64,000 bases of DNA from CALMEC01 sp963777565 (GCA_963777565.1 CAVZQZ010000006.1:186001-250000), one strand, 5' to 3'; shown: positions 32,396-41,313, counted from the stretch's first letter. Numbers and translations: made by a program. The notes: generated from the letters alone by a model not told the origin.

Positions 32396-33831
32396 CTGAC
32401 GACCTCCTGGGTTTGCGACTCTGACTCGTCGGGCGCTTCGATGTCGAGCGGGATCGCGAGCGAAACGCGCGTCCCTCCGGCCGCGACCGGACCGATCTCC
32501 GCGCGCCCGCCCATCCGGCGCGCCCGCTCCCTGATGTTACGGAGCCCTTCGCCTTCGCGCTCGGGCGGCTGCCGGATGCCGCAGCCGTCGTCCTGCACGA
32601 GCAGGTCGAGCTCGTCGAGTGCGAACGTCAGCTCGACGTTGATCAGGGACGCCCCGCCGTGCCGGGCGGCGTTCGACAGCGCCTCCCGCAGCACCTGCTC
32701 GAGGTGCTGCCCGGCCTCGTCGGGCAACGGCCCCGCGTCGTCGACGCCTCGCGCGCGGAAGCTCACGGCGACACCGGTCTCAGCCGTGAACCGCCGCGTG
32801 AGATCCTCCAGTCGGGCGACCACCAAGGGTGCGTCCCCACCGGGCTGGCGAAGGCCCGAGATGTACTCGCGGATGCCCGCGATCGTCTGGTTGAGCCCTT
32901 CGACGACCTGACGCACCTGAATGCGGGTGGCCTCGTCATCGGACGTGATCGCCACCGACTCCAGGTGTAGGCCGGCGGCGTAGAGGGACTGGATGGTGCC
33001 GTCATGCAGGTCGCGGCCGAAGCGCGCACGCTCCTCCGCCACAGCCCGCGCCCGGTCGAGCGTCTCGATTCGCTGCTTCGTCTCGACATCGAAGATCTCG
33101 AGGAGCTTGACGGCAAGGACGCACAGCACCAGGCCGGCGACGCCCCGGGCGATCGCGAGCTGGATCCCGCCGGCGCCGAACCGGGCGAGATCGGACCCCG
33201 CGGGTCCCGGCTCCCAGAACGGATGGTCCACGACGATTCCCGCGATGACGGCGTAGACCACGAGGACGCCCGCCGCCGCGGCGGCGTACGGCCGGATGCC
33301 GCGCATGCCCGCCTCTGCGAGCTCGCCACGCTGGCGCCACAGCCCGAACGCGGCGATCAGCGCCGCCGGCACCAGCAGGAGGTGCCGGGAGAGCGCCTCG
33401 ACCGCGCGTTCCCATTGACCGACCGACCATTCGCGGTCCCCGGCGATGATTCCACCGCCGACGAGCACCCCGAGCCAGACGAGGCAAGCAGACGAGGTCC
33501 AGAGATTCCGGCGGCGTGGCGATGGAACCGCGAGCCGCAGGCCGAACTGCAGCAGGAACAGGAACCCGGCCGTCTGGAGCACCGCCCGTACGATGAGGAG
33601 GCCGTCCACCAGGCCGCCGCCGAGGTAGCTCTCCTGGATGGGGACGAACACGTACCCCCACACGGCGAGGGCCTCCACAAACGCGAAGGCCGCCAGCCAG
33701 ATGAGCGACTGCGTCAGGGTCAGGCGGGTGGCCCGCCGACGCTGGATCCACACTGCGAAACCGAGGGAGAAGAACACCAGCCCCTGCGCGAACAGGAAGA
33801 TGGTCTCGTTCTCCTCGAGGAACCGCCTCAC
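32392..33831 (-). CDS. membrane sensor histidine kinase, HisKA_3 (NarL-partner) type
   Basis: A 479-residue kinase. Seven or so hydrophobic segments occupy residues 10-245 with little periplasmic sequence between them, suggesting a signal sensed within or near the membrane. A coiled linker leads to the HisKA_3 dimerisation domain with His276 (FGRDLHDGTIQSL). The ATPase domain has VLREALSNAARHG, DDGCGI and GEGLRNIRERARRMGG. GTG at 33831 follows a GGGGGAG site. It forms a two-gene operon with the NarL-type regulator. Confidence 0.94.
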   Translation of the reverse strand: MRRFLEENETIFLFAQGLVFFSLGFAVWIQRRRATRLTLTQSLIWLAAFAFVEALAVWGYVFVPIQESYLGGGLVDGLLIVRAVLQTAGFLFLLQFGLRLAVPSPRRRNLWTSSACLVWLGVLVGGGIIAGDREWSVGQWERAVEALSRHLLLVPAALIAAFGLWRQRGELAEAGMRGIRPYAAAAAGVLVVYAVIAGIVVDHPFWEPGPAGSDLARFGAGGIQLAIARGVAGLVLCVLAVKLLEIFDVETKQRIETLDRARAVAEERARFGRDLHDGTIQSLYAAGLHLESVAITSDDEATRIQVRQVVEGLNQTIAGIREYISGLRQPGGDAPLVVARLEDLTRRFTAETGVAVSFRARGVDDAGPLPDEAGQHLEQVLREALSNAARHGGASLINVELTFALDELDLLVQDDGCGIRQPPEREGEGLRNIRERARRMGGRAEIGPVAAGGTRVSLAIPLDIEAPDESESQTQEVVS

Positions 33832-33919
33832 ACGTCTCCCCCAAAATCACACAACGCGGTGGGAACCCGCGTCCCGCCGCGTGTGGACATCATCGCTCTG
33901 GGACGCTCGGCCCCCGATC

Positions 33920-34186
33920 TTAGCCGCTTGGCGCCCCGCCCATGAGATCTTCGAGCTTTGCGCGGAGATCGTCGAGCATCGCTCCGCCGGCGGCGTCGAC
34001 CACCTCCGGCTCCTCGAGGAGCGCCCGGCGGTCGACGGGGGTGGCGCGGTTGGTGATGTACGGATCGTCGAGCACCGCCCCGAGGTCCCGCCCGGACCTC
34101 AGCTGCCGGACGGTGTACTCGATGAGCCGTTTGTGCGCGGCCGACTCGTTGCCGATCAGCTTTGCGACCTCGTCGCGGATGCTCAA
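33920..34186 (-). CDS. hypothetical protein downstream of htpX, 88 aa
   Basis: An 88-residue mostly helical soluble protein (IRDEVAKLIGNESAAHKRLIEYTVRQLRSGRDLGAVLDDPYI). The start is TTG at 34186, overlapping the htpX stop as TTGA. No domain recognised. Its tight coupling suggests a role with HtpX. Confidence 0.7.
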   Translation of the reverse strand: MSIRDEVAKLIGNESAAHKRLIEYTVRQLRSGRDLGAVLDDPYITNRATPVDRRALLEEPEVVDAAGGAMLDDLRAKLEDLMGGAPSG

Positions 34187-35088
34187 GCTTCCAACCCCCT
34201 GGGTGCGGTCATGAGCAGTCCGCTGTACGACCGGAGGCGACGGACGCGCTCCTCGGTAGGCGGGTGGCTCGAGAACAGGTTTGCCATCCCACGCTTGCCG
34301 AACGCGGCGAGCGGGTTGACGATGTAGAGCGGCGCCGCCGACGGATTGACCTGAAGAGGGATCGCATGCGCGCCGCGCTCGAGCGTCTCGAGGGCATCGG
34401 CGAGGCCGCTGCCGTCGCCCAGGAACTCGGCGCCGGTCGCGTCGGCCTGGAACTCGCGCTGGCGTGAGAGCGCCATCTGGATGATCATCGCAGCGATCGG
34501 GGCGAGGATGATCGTGGCGAGCATCCCGACGAAGCCGAGCGGGCTGTCGTTGTCGTCCCCACCGCCGAAGAACATCGAGAACTGGAGCCAGTTCGCGATG
34601 GCGGAGATCACACCGGCGACCATCGCCGCGATGCTGGCGATGAGGATGTCGCGGTTGCGGATGTGGGCCATCTCGTGCGCCAGGACGCCCTCGAGCTCAC
34701 GCTGCGACAGCGTCTGGACGATGCCTTGCGTCACGGCGACGGCCGCGTGCTTCGGGTTGCGGCCGGTGGCGAATGCGTTCGGCTGCTCGGCGGGCGTCAT
34801 GTACACCTTCGGCTTCGGGATCCCGGCCCGGACGGCAATCTGCGCCACCATCGTGTGGAGCTCGGGCGCCTGCGACTCGTCGATCTCGACCGCCTTGTTC
34901 ATCTTCAGCGCCAGCGAGCCGCTGAACCAGTACATCACGACGTTGATCACCACGGAGATGGCGGCGAAGAAGATGAGGCCGCTGCGGCCTCCCACCAGCT
35001 GCCCGATCACCAGGAGCAGCGCAGTGAGCCCCGCGAGCAGCACGAAGGTTCTGAAGGTGTTCTGCGCCTTTTGGGCGGCAAGACTCAT
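34183..35088 (-). CDS. htpX: HtpX-like M48 membrane zinc metalloprotease
   Basis: A 301-residue M48B protease. Two N-terminal membrane helices (about 15-32 and 38-56) precede the zinc motif HEMAH (138-142). Two more hydrophobic segments follow, then the third-ligand region RQREFQADATGAEF and the terminal SSHPPTEERVRRL. HtpX degrades damaged membrane proteins. ATG at 35088 has a GGAG site; a longer frame upstream does not look coding. Confidence 0.94.
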   Translation of the reverse strand: MSLAAQKAQNTFRTFVLLAGLTALLLVIGQLVGGRSGLIFFAAISVVINVVMYWFSGSLALKMNKAVEIDESQAPELHTMVAQIAVRAGIPKPKVYMTPAEQPNAFATGRNPKHAAVAVTQGIVQTLSQRELEGVLAHEMAHIRNRDILIASIAAMVAGVISAIANWLQFSMFFGGGDDNDSPLGFVGMLATIILAPIAAMIIQMALSRQREFQADATGAEFLGDGSGLADALETLERGAHAIPLQVNPSAAPLYIVNPLAAFGKRGMANLFSSHPPTEERVRRLRSYSGLLMTAPRGLEA

Positions 35089-35193
35089 CGGGTATGACTC
35101 CTTCCCGGAGAACTCCGGAAATCGGTTTCGGCATTGGTGGTGTTGAAGGAATGTTAGCGAGAGGGGTTGCCGCATACCCTCCCCCTTGGTTGA

Positions 35194-35251
35194 GGGTTTG
35201 TTAACCCGCGACCCGCGGGATGGGCCGCCCAGCCGTCACCCGGTCTAAGCT
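35194..35251 (+). promoter_or_regulatory. divergent htpX/lipoprotein promoter region
   Basis: GGGTT-TGTT-AACCC (35194-35207) is an inverted repeat in an A+T-enriched patch between the two divergent genes. TAAGCT (35246-35251) lies 8 nt before the lipoprotein ATG with no ribosome binding site, matching the leaderless pattern seen elsewhere in this window. Confidence 0.4.
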
Positions 35252-35259
35252 GACTCGCG

Positions 35260-35838
35260 ATGTGGCGCCTCATCATCCTGCTCGCCGCGGTGCTGGCCCT
35301 CGCCGGCTGCGGCGCCAACTCTCCGGAGCAGGACGGCACCGACGCCGTGGACCTCACCGAGCTCGTGACGATCCTCCCGACGCAGGCGGGCCTGGACCAG
35401 GCCAGCAGCCAGATCAGCCGCGTCGACGCCTCGACCCTGGAGGGGATCTTCGCTCGGCGGGAGGGAGTCACGTCGAAGGGCTTCGAGGAGGTCGGCTTCC
35501 GCGAGGGCGTCATCCGGACGTGGACAGGCCCTGACGGAGGCGCGATGCTCGTCGCCGTCAGCCGTTGGCCGGATCATCAGGTCGCCACGAGCATCGGCGG
35601 GAGCGCGGCCGTCCAGCCGCTCGACTCGCTCCACGCGAAGGCGTGGAATCCCCGGGAGATCAGCGGGGCGCGGGGCGCCCGTATCAACACGCCGGGTGCG
35701 TCGTCCCGGGTGCTCGCCATCGCCATCGGCGACATCAGCCTGGTGGTGCGGGCGGACGGGCCGGTGACCGACGCGGCGGTCGTCCGCACGCTCGATCTGG
35801 TCTCCCGGCCGGTTCGTGCCGTCTCCGAGCGGGCATGA
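35260..35838 (+). CDS. lipoprotein of unknown function
   Basis: A 192-residue lipoprotein. The signal peptide ends in the lipobox LALAGC (Cys at about 17). The mature part is a mixed alpha/beta domain with no motif I recognise. It ends 9 bp before hflX on the same strand and is probably co-transcribed with it. Confidence 0.8.
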   Translation: MWRLIILLAAVLALAGCGANSPEQDGTDAVDLTELVTILPTQAGLDQASSQISRVDASTLEGIFARREGVTSKGFEEVGFREGVIRTWTGPDGGAMLVAVSRWPDHQVATSIGGSAAVQPLDSLHAKAWNPREISGARGARINTPGASSRVLAIAIGDISLVVRADGPVTDAAVVRTLDLVSRPVRAVSERA

Positions 35839-35847
35839 TGCTCCTCG

Positions 35848-37185
35848 ATGGGTGAGCTGCAACGCACATACCGCGGCAGAGCGAAGCCTGAGCACGAGAA
35901 GCAGGAGCGCCCCTTTCCGACCGGCAAGCCGGTGGAGCGGGCGGTGGTGGTCGCCTCGCTGAACGTCACCGGCGACGAGGAGGCCGACCGGCTCGCCGAG
36001 CACCGTGAGCTCCTGCGCACCGCCGGCGCCGAGGTGGTGGAGACCCTCGTCCAGCACCGTGACGCCCCGAACCCGCGGACCTATCTCGGGAAGGGACGCC
36101 TCGAGGAGCTCATCGAGCTCGTGAAGCGCGTGAAGCCCGACCTGGTCGCCGTGGAAGGCGAGCTTACCCCGAGCCAGCAGCGAGTCCTCGAGGACCGGCT
36201 GAGCAAGCGGGTGATCGACCGGACCGGCCTGATCCTCGACATCTTCGCGCTGCACGCCCACACGGCGGAGGGGAAGCTCCAGGTCGAGCTGGCCCAGCTC
36301 GAGTACAACTACGCCCGCCAGGAGGGGTTGTGGCAGCACCTCGAGCGGCTGGGGGGCGGCGTCGGCACCCGCGGTCCGGGTGAGACGCAGCTCGAGTCGG
36401 ACCGGCGCCTGCTGCGCTCGCGCACGTCCGTGCTGCGCGCGCGGCTTCGCGACCTGGAGCGCTCGCGGGACATCATGCGATCGCGGCGCGTAGCGTCCGC
36501 GGTGCCGCGCCTCGCGCTCGCCGGCTACACCAACGCGGGCAAGTCGAGCCTCATGAACGCGATGACCGGGGCCACAGTGCAGGTGAACGACGCCCTCTTC
36601 GAGACACTCGATCCGACGACGCGAGCGTTCGAGCTCGACGGCACGCGTTTCCTCCTGTCGGACACGGTGGGCTTTATCCGCAACCTGCCGCATCAGCTCG
36701 TGGAGGCGTTCAAGTCGACGCTGGAGGAGACATGCGACGCCGATCTCATCCTCCATGTCGCCGATGCGGGCGAACCTGAGGAGCGGCGTCTTACCCGGGA
36801 GCGCGCGGTCCTCGACGTGCTCAACGAGATCGGCGCGGCGCACGTCCCGCGGCTCCTCGTGCTGAACAAGGTGGACGTCCTCGATGCGGAGGCACGCCGC
36901 GAGCTCGGCTTCCGCCATCCAGACGCGGTCGACGTCTCCGCACTCACCGGCGAGGGCCTCGACGTCCTCCGCGCCCGGCTCGTGCAGTTCGCCCGTTCCC
37001 GGTTGACCCAGCTCGAGGTCCTCGTGCCGTACACGCGCGGCTCGATCGTCTCCGAGATCTACACCGTCGGCCGCGAGGTGGAGCAGGAAGCCGGGCCTGA
37101 CGGCACGCTCATCCGCGCCCTCGTCCCCCCGGTCGACGCGGCCCGCATCCTCGCCTCCCTGAACGGCGACCTCCGCGCGCAGTAG
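35848..37185 (+). CDS. hflX: ribosome-associated GTPase HflX
   Basis: A 445-residue GTPase. The HflX N-terminal domain ends in a long helical linker with GGVGTRGPGETQLE, the family signature. The G domain has the P-loop GYTNAGKS (226-233), DTVGFI (G3) and NKVD (G4). HflX splits stalled 70S ribosomes. Length is normal and the start ATG at 35848 directly follows the lipoprotein gene. Confidence 0.96.
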   Translation: MGELQRTYRGRAKPEHEKQERPFPTGKPVERAVVVASLNVTGDEEADRLAEHRELLRTAGAEVVETLVQHRDAPNPRTYLGKGRLEELIELVKRVKPDLVAVEGELTPSQQRVLEDRLSKRVIDRTGLILDIFALHAHTAEGKLQVELAQLEYNYARQEGLWQHLERLGGGVGTRGPGETQLESDRRLLRSRTSVLRARLRDLERSRDIMRSRRVASAVPRLALAGYTNAGKSSLMNAMTGATVQVNDALFETLDPTTRAFELDGTRFLLSDTVGFIRNLPHQLVEAFKSTLEETCDADLILHVADAGEPEERRLTRERAVLDVLNEIGAAHVPRLLVLNKVDVLDAEARRELGFRHPDAVDVSALTGEGLDVLRARLVQFARSRLTQLEVLVPYTRGSIVSEIYTVGREVEQEAGPDGTLIRALVPPVDAARILASLNGDLRAQ

Positions 37186-37212
37186 TCCACGGAGCGCCAG
37201 AGCCGCCGGCCG

Positions 37213-38454
37213 TCAACGCGATGGCGGCGCGCCGGACGGCAGATCCTCCAACGGCATGTCCGGGTCCGCCAGCGCGGCGGGATCGAGGCGGGCACGGCCA
37301 CGGATGAGTGACTGGATGGGGTCCGTGACGTCCCACACGTTGACGTTCATGCCGGCGACGACGCGCTCGTCCTTCAGCCAGAAGGCGATGAACGCCCGGG
37401 AGTCCGCGTCGCCGCGAATGACGATGCGGTCCCAATCGGTTGCGTGTCCCGAGTACTCCATGCCGACGTCGTACTGGTCGGAGAAGAAGTACGGCAGACG
37501 GTCATACGCCGTGCCCTTCCCGAGCATCGCGCGCGCTGCGGCGGGACCCTGGTTGAGGGCATTCGCCCAGTGCTCGACGCGGATCCGCGTGCCGTAGAAC
37601 GGGTGATGGGCGTTCGCGACGTCTCCGGCGGCGAAGATCCCGGGTCCGCTCGTCGCCAGGAGCTCGTCGACGAGGATGCCGTTGTCGACGGTGAGGCCTG
37701 ATCGCTCGGCGAGCTCGGTCCGCGGGGCGACGCCGACCCCGACCACCACGAAGTCGCAGTCGATCGCGCTCCCGTCGTCGAGACGCACCCGTTCCACCCG
37801 CCCTGCGCCCTCGAAGCCGTCGACGCCGGCTCCGCCCAGGAAGCGCACGCCGTGATCCGTGTGAACGTCGCGGTAGATCGCGCCGATCTCGGCACCGAGC
37901 ACCCGCTCCAGCGGAACGCCGGCCTGTTCGATCAGCGTGACCTCGAGCCCCTTCTGGCGCGCGGATGCGGCGGTCTCGGCGCCGATCCAGCCCGCTCCGA
38001 TCACGACGACATGCCCGCCGGCCTCCAGGCGGGGGCGAAGCTCGTCGCAGTCGCCGAGGGTGCGGAGGGAGAGCACGCCGTCGAGGTCGGCTCCGGGAAC
38101 CTGCAGGCGCCGCGGCTCGGCGCCGACGGTCAGGAGCAAACGGTCGAAGGCGAGCCGCTCGCCGGCGCCGAGCACGACCTCGCTCGACGCGACGTCGATC
38201 GCCTCGACGCGGCAAGACGTGCGCAGCTCGATGTCCTGGGTCGCGTAGAAGCCCTCGTCGTGCACGTAGACCTTTGCGCGCTCGGCATCGCCCCGCAGGT
38301 AGTCCTTCGAAAGGGGTGGACGCTCGTAGGGTCGCTCGGGCTCATCGCCGATCAGGACGACCCGGCCGTCGAAGCCCTCTTCGCGCAGCGTCTCGGCCGC
38401 CTTCGCGCCCGCCAGGCTTGCGCCCACGATCACCATCGTCTGCTTCGCGCTCAT
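37213..38454 (-). CDS. ferredoxin reductase-type FAD/NAD(P)H oxidoreductase
   Basis: A 413-residue flavoprotein. It has an FAD dinucleotide motif (VIVGASLAGAKAAETLREEG), PYERPPLSKDYL typical of dioxygenase-type ferredoxin reductases, an NAD(P) motif (VVIGAGWIGAETA) and FAAGDVANAHHPFYG. A reductase C-terminal domain follows. It would pass electrons from NAD(P)H to a ferredoxin or rubredoxin. ATG at 38454 overlaps the anti-sigma stop. Being translated with a sigma/anti-sigma pair suggests redox stress control. Confidence 0.9.
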   Translation of the reverse strand: MSAKQTMVIVGASLAGAKAAETLREEGFDGRVVLIGDEPERPYERPPLSKDYLRGDAERAKVYVHDEGFYATQDIELRTSCRVEAIDVASSEVVLGAGERLAFDRLLLTVGAEPRRLQVPGADLDGVLSLRTLGDCDELRPRLEAGGHVVVIGAGWIGAETAASARQKGLEVTLIEQAGVPLERVLGAEIGAIYRDVHTDHGVRFLGGAGVDGFEGAGRVERVRLDDGSAIDCDFVVVGVGVAPRTELAERSGLTVDNGILVDELLATSGPGIFAAGDVANAHHPFYGTRIRVEHWANALNQGPAAARAMLGKGTAYDRLPYFFSDQYDVGMEYSGHATDWDRIVIRGDADSRAFIAFWLKDERVVAGMNVNVWDVTDPIQSLIRGRARLDPAALADPDMPLEDLPSGAPPSR

Positions 38455-38699
38455 CGTGCGTGTCCTTCCGCGTCGTCGCCCGCGACGAGCTCCAGCAGGC
38501 TGTCGCGCTCCTCTGCACAAGCCGGGCATCCCTCCAGGTGCAAGCGCATACCCGGAACGGCTCCATCCGCATCACGCCCGGCGAGCTCGAGCTCGACGTA
38601 CCGGTCGAGCTCGTCGAAGCACCGCGCGCAGCCGATGTCGGGGCCCTCGGAGCCGAGCAGGCGGCCGAGGCGATCAGCGAGGTTCTGTGGGTCGGTCAT
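38451..38699 (-). CDS. zinc-binding anti-sigma factor (zf-HC2)
   Basis: An 82-residue protein with the ZAS motif H-x3-C-x2-C (MRLHLEGCPACAEE) and an upstream CARC pair. No membrane segment is present, so it is a soluble anti-sigma factor, a type that often releases its sigma factor on oxidation. Its start overlaps the sigma stop and its stop overlaps the reductase start. Confidence 0.88.
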   Translation of the reverse strand: MTDPQNLADRLGRLLGSEGPDIGCARCFDELDRYVELELAGRDADGAVPGMRLHLEGCPACAEERDSLLELVAGDDAEGHAR

Positions 38700-39409
38700 C
38701 GGCCGGCCTTCGGGTCGGGGAGCGCGAAGCCGCGACGGGCGAGCTCACCACGGAGCTTGCGGCGTGCATCGTGGAGTGTCTTGTAGAGCGCCCCGCGGGT
38801 GGTCCCGAGGCGTTCCGCCAGGACGTCGATCGGCACACCTGTGAGCGCCAGCGCCACGAAAACGTCACGTTGGTGGGGGGTGAGGGCTCTCCGGATCGCG
38901 TCGCGCACGGCGACGATGAGCTCGCGCTGCTCAAGGGCCTCGTGGGGCGATGGCCCGTCACCCGGAAGCAGCTCGAGTTCGGCGGGCTCCGAGAGCGGGA
39001 TCTCGCGGCCCTGCCACGCCCGGCGGCGGAGCTTGACCGCCGCCTCCAGCAGGGCAAACTTGTACGCCCAGGTCGTGAAGCGGCTCTCGCCCCGGAAGTC
39101 GTCGAGGCGGGCGAGCAGGGCGACCAAGGCGTCGTCGGCAGCCTGGTTCGCGAGGTCGTCGAAATCGCCCCCGCGGATGTGGGGCATCACGCGACGGCGG
39201 CGGGCGACCTCGAAGCGCGCGGCCCGCAAGAGGAGCACGTGCAGGCGCCCGATGGCCGCGTCACGACCCGCGCCCTCGTCGCGGAGCTCCTCGAGCCATC
39301 TCCGGGACGCAGCGTCGATTCGCCGGACGCCGGACTCAGGCCCGGCCGTGGACTTGGGCGTCGAGGATCCCATGCTCGTGAGGGTACTCGCGGGCAGCGC
39401 GCTCAGCAT
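38696..39409 (-). CDS. ECF-type RNA polymerase sigma factor
   Basis: A sigma-70 family protein of up to 237 residues. Region 2 is seen in DDLANQAADDALVALLARLDDFRGESRFTTWAYKFALLEA. Region 4 is LTPHQRDVFVALALTGVPIDVLAERLGTTRGALYKTLHDARRKLR. I placed the start at ATG 39409 because it overlaps the upstream stop; a second ATG at 39373 is possible. Its cognate anti-sigma factor follows with an ATGA overlap. Confidence 0.9.
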   Translation of the reverse strand: MLSALPASTLTSMGSSTPKSTAGPESGVRRIDAASRRWLEELRDEGAGRDAAIGRLHVLLLRAARFEVARRRRVMPHIRGGDFDDLANQAADDALVALLARLDDFRGESRFTTWAYKFALLEAAVKLRRRAWQGREIPLSEPAELELLPGDGPSPHEALEQRELIVAVRDAIRRALTPHQRDVFVALALTGVPIDVLAERLGTTRGALYKTLHDARRKLRGELARRGFALPDPKAGR

Positions 39410-39630
39410 GGCCCGCGGTCCGTCTCGAGTGGCTCGAGGATTCGTGCGGCAAGCTCGGGGGGGCAGCCGCACTCGGTCAGGGCGATCAGCGCGTGGAGGT
39501 CGTAGCGGCAATCGCGGGCGAGGCAACCGGCGAGCCCGGGGGCGAAGCCCGCCGCGCCGAGGCGCCGCCGGCGCCAGGCGACGACCTCGCCCGCGAAGCT
39601 CGCGTCAGTCTTTGCTGTGCGTTCGCCCAT
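39403..39630 (-). CDS. small cysteine-containing protein, 75 aa
   Basis: A 75-residue soluble protein with four cysteines (CLARDCRYDLHALIALTECGC), which could bind metal or sense redox state. It lies 23 bp after folE and its stop overlaps the sigma factor start by seven bases. I do not recognise the family. The ATG at 39630 is the best start. Confidence 0.65.
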   Translation of the reverse strand: MGERTAKTDASFAGEVVAWRRRRLGAAGFAPGLAGCLARDCRYDLHALIALTECGCPPELAARILEPLETDRGPC

Positions 39631-39653
39631 ACCGTCGTGAGTGTCGCGTCCGG

Positions 39654-40349
39654 TCACGTTCTTACCCGCCGTTCGAGGGTCTGGGAGAGGAAGTCGTGCG
39701 AGAACGACGGAACGTCGCGGAGCGCACCGCGGAGGATCGACGTCCTGGTGAGCGCGCCGGGCTGGCAGGCCCCGCGCAGGCTCATGCAGGCGTGAGTCGC
39801 CTCGACCACGACGCCCACGCCGCGCGGTTCCAGGATCTCGGCGAAGCGGTCGGCGATCCGGTTCGTGATGCGCTCTTGCACCTGCAGGCCCGCGGCACAG
39901 TAGGCAACGAGGCGCGCAAGCTTGGACAGGCCGATGATCTGCTCTCCCGGCACGTAGCCGACGTGGGCCACGCCGGAAAACGGGAGCAGGTGGTGCTCGC
40001 AGAGGGAGCCGAACGTGATCCCCGAGACGACGACGAGCTGATCGGCGCCCTCCGCGGCGAACGTCGTGGGCCGAAACGGCACCGGGACGAGCAGATCGCG
40101 GTATGCGTCCACGACCCGTCGGGGAGTGTCGACGGATCCCTCCACCGCCGGATCGACGCCCAGGGCTTCGAGCAGCTCGCGCACTGCCCGCTCTGCCCGT
40201 TCGCGGTCGATCCCGCGGCCCGGGGCCGGTCGGCCGGGATGGTCCTCCGGCAGGAGTCGCAACCCGGGCTCGGCGGGTGCGGGGTGGGGCCCCACGTCGA
40301 CGCGGGGGCGGGTGGGAGGCTCGGTGGACGAGCGGACGGTTCGTTCCAT
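39654..40349 (-). CDS. folE: GTP cyclohydrolase I
   Basis: A 231-residue enzyme that makes 7,8-dihydroneopterin triphosphate from GTP, first step of folate synthesis. Zinc ligands are in SLCEHHLLPF and the later ACMSLRGACQPGA (Cys). Also typical are VHVGY-like GVAHVGYVPG and GLSKLARLV. About 40 extra residues at the N-terminus are Pro-rich and poorly conserved. ATG at 40349 follows an AGAAGGGA site. The sigma/anti-sigma/reductase genes follow closely. Confidence 0.95.
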   Translation of the reverse strand: MERTVRSSTEPPTRPRVDVGPHPAPAEPGLRLLPEDHPGRPAPGRGIDRERAERAVRELLEALGVDPAVEGSVDTPRRVVDAYRDLLVPVPFRPTTFAAEGADQLVVVSGITFGSLCEHHLLPFSGVAHVGYVPGEQIIGLSKLARLVAYCAAGLQVQERITNRIADRFAEILEPRGVGVVVEATHACMSLRGACQPGALTRTSILRGALRDVPSFSHDFLSQTLERRVRT

Positions 40350-40516
40350 TCCCTTCTTCGTGTCGGGTCACGCCGATTCCTTACCCCCGAATCGCCGCAC
40401 CGAAGCGCGGTAAGAACCCGCCCGCTCGCGACGCCAAGTGATCGAGCGCCAACTGACGCTCCCACCCCGGACGGGAGCCCGCCGACGCGGCGCCCGACCC
40501 GCTGAACGGAGGACCG

Positions 40517-40618
40517 ATGAAGACCAACGAAATCCGCAACTGGCTCGACGTGATGCACGAGGCCCGCCCTCCCGGGCGCACGCCCACCGTCCCTCCGGCC
40601 AGGCGAGCGCCGGTATGA
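40517..40618 (+). CDS. 33-residue small ORF coupled to the secreted helical protein
   Basis: An ATG at 40517 preceded by a strong GGAGG site opens a 33-codon frame: MKTNEIRNWLDVMHEA, then a Pro/Arg-rich tail. It ends in a TGA (40616-40618) that overlaps the ATG of the next gene (ATGA). The ribosome binding site is among the best in the window, while the next gene has none of its own. This argues that the small frame is translated and drives translation of its neighbour. No family recognised. Confidence 0.6.
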   Translation: MKTNEIRNWLDVMHEARPPGRTPTVPPARRAPV

Positions 40619-41313
40619 GACGTCCACGACATACACGTCGGCGCGTCCTGCTGGTCGTTCCCGCCCTGCTCGCGACCACGCTGATGAGCGCACTCCTCGC
40701 CGTCGGTGCCTCCGGCGGCGGCTCGGCGCTCGCCGACGCCCGCGCCGTCCACGATCACCACGGCACGGCAACCGCTCGGGAGCTCGCGCTACGACAGGAC
40801 ATGCGCGCGTTGTGGGAGGAGCACATCACCTGGACCCGGATGGCGATCGTCGACTTCGCCGCCGACCTCCCCAGCCTCGGCGCCACCGAGGCCAGGCTGC
40901 TGCGCAACCAGACGGATATCGGCAACGCGATCGCCCCCTACTACGGAAGGGCCGCAGGTGCCCGCCTGACCAGCCTGCTTCGCGCCCACATCCTGATCGC
41001 GCTCGACGTACTCACCGCGGCGAAAGCCGGTGACCACGCGGCCCTCGCCCTCGCGCAGACGCGATGGGCAAGCAACGCCAATCAGATCGCCGACTCCCTC
41101 GCACGCGCCAACCCGAGCGCATGGCGCCGCGCCGAGATGCGCCAAATGATGCGCGGTCATCTCAAGCTCACCACCGACGAAGCGGTGGCCAGGCTCACGG
41201 GGGACTGGGCCGCCGACGTGCGCGCCTTCGATCTGGTGCACACCCAGGCGCTCCTCATGGCCGACATGCTGTCCGCCGGCATCATCAGGCAGTTTCCTCA
41301 GCGCTTCCGCTGA
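40615..41313 (+). CDS. secreted all-helical protein of unknown function
   Basis: A 232-residue exported protein. A basic N-terminus and a hydrophobic segment (VLLVVPALLATTLMSALLAVGA) act as signal peptide or anchor. The mature part is predicted as helices with conserved-looking stretches such as DMRALWEEHITWTRMAIVDFAADLP, NQTDIGNAIAPYYG and RANPSAWRRAEMRQMMRGHLKLT. I do not know a function. The ATG at 40615 is coupled to the 33-residue ORF. Confidence 0.8.
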   Translation: MRRPRHTRRRVLLVVPALLATTLMSALLAVGASGGGSALADARAVHDHHGTATARELALRQDMRALWEEHITWTRMAIVDFAADLPSLGATEARLLRNQTDIGNAIAPYYGRAAGARLTSLLRAHILIALDVLTAAKAGDHAALALAQTRWASNANQIADSLARANPSAWRRAEMRQMMRGHLKLTTDEAVARLTGDWAADVRAFDLVHTQALLMADMLSAGIIRQFPQRFR

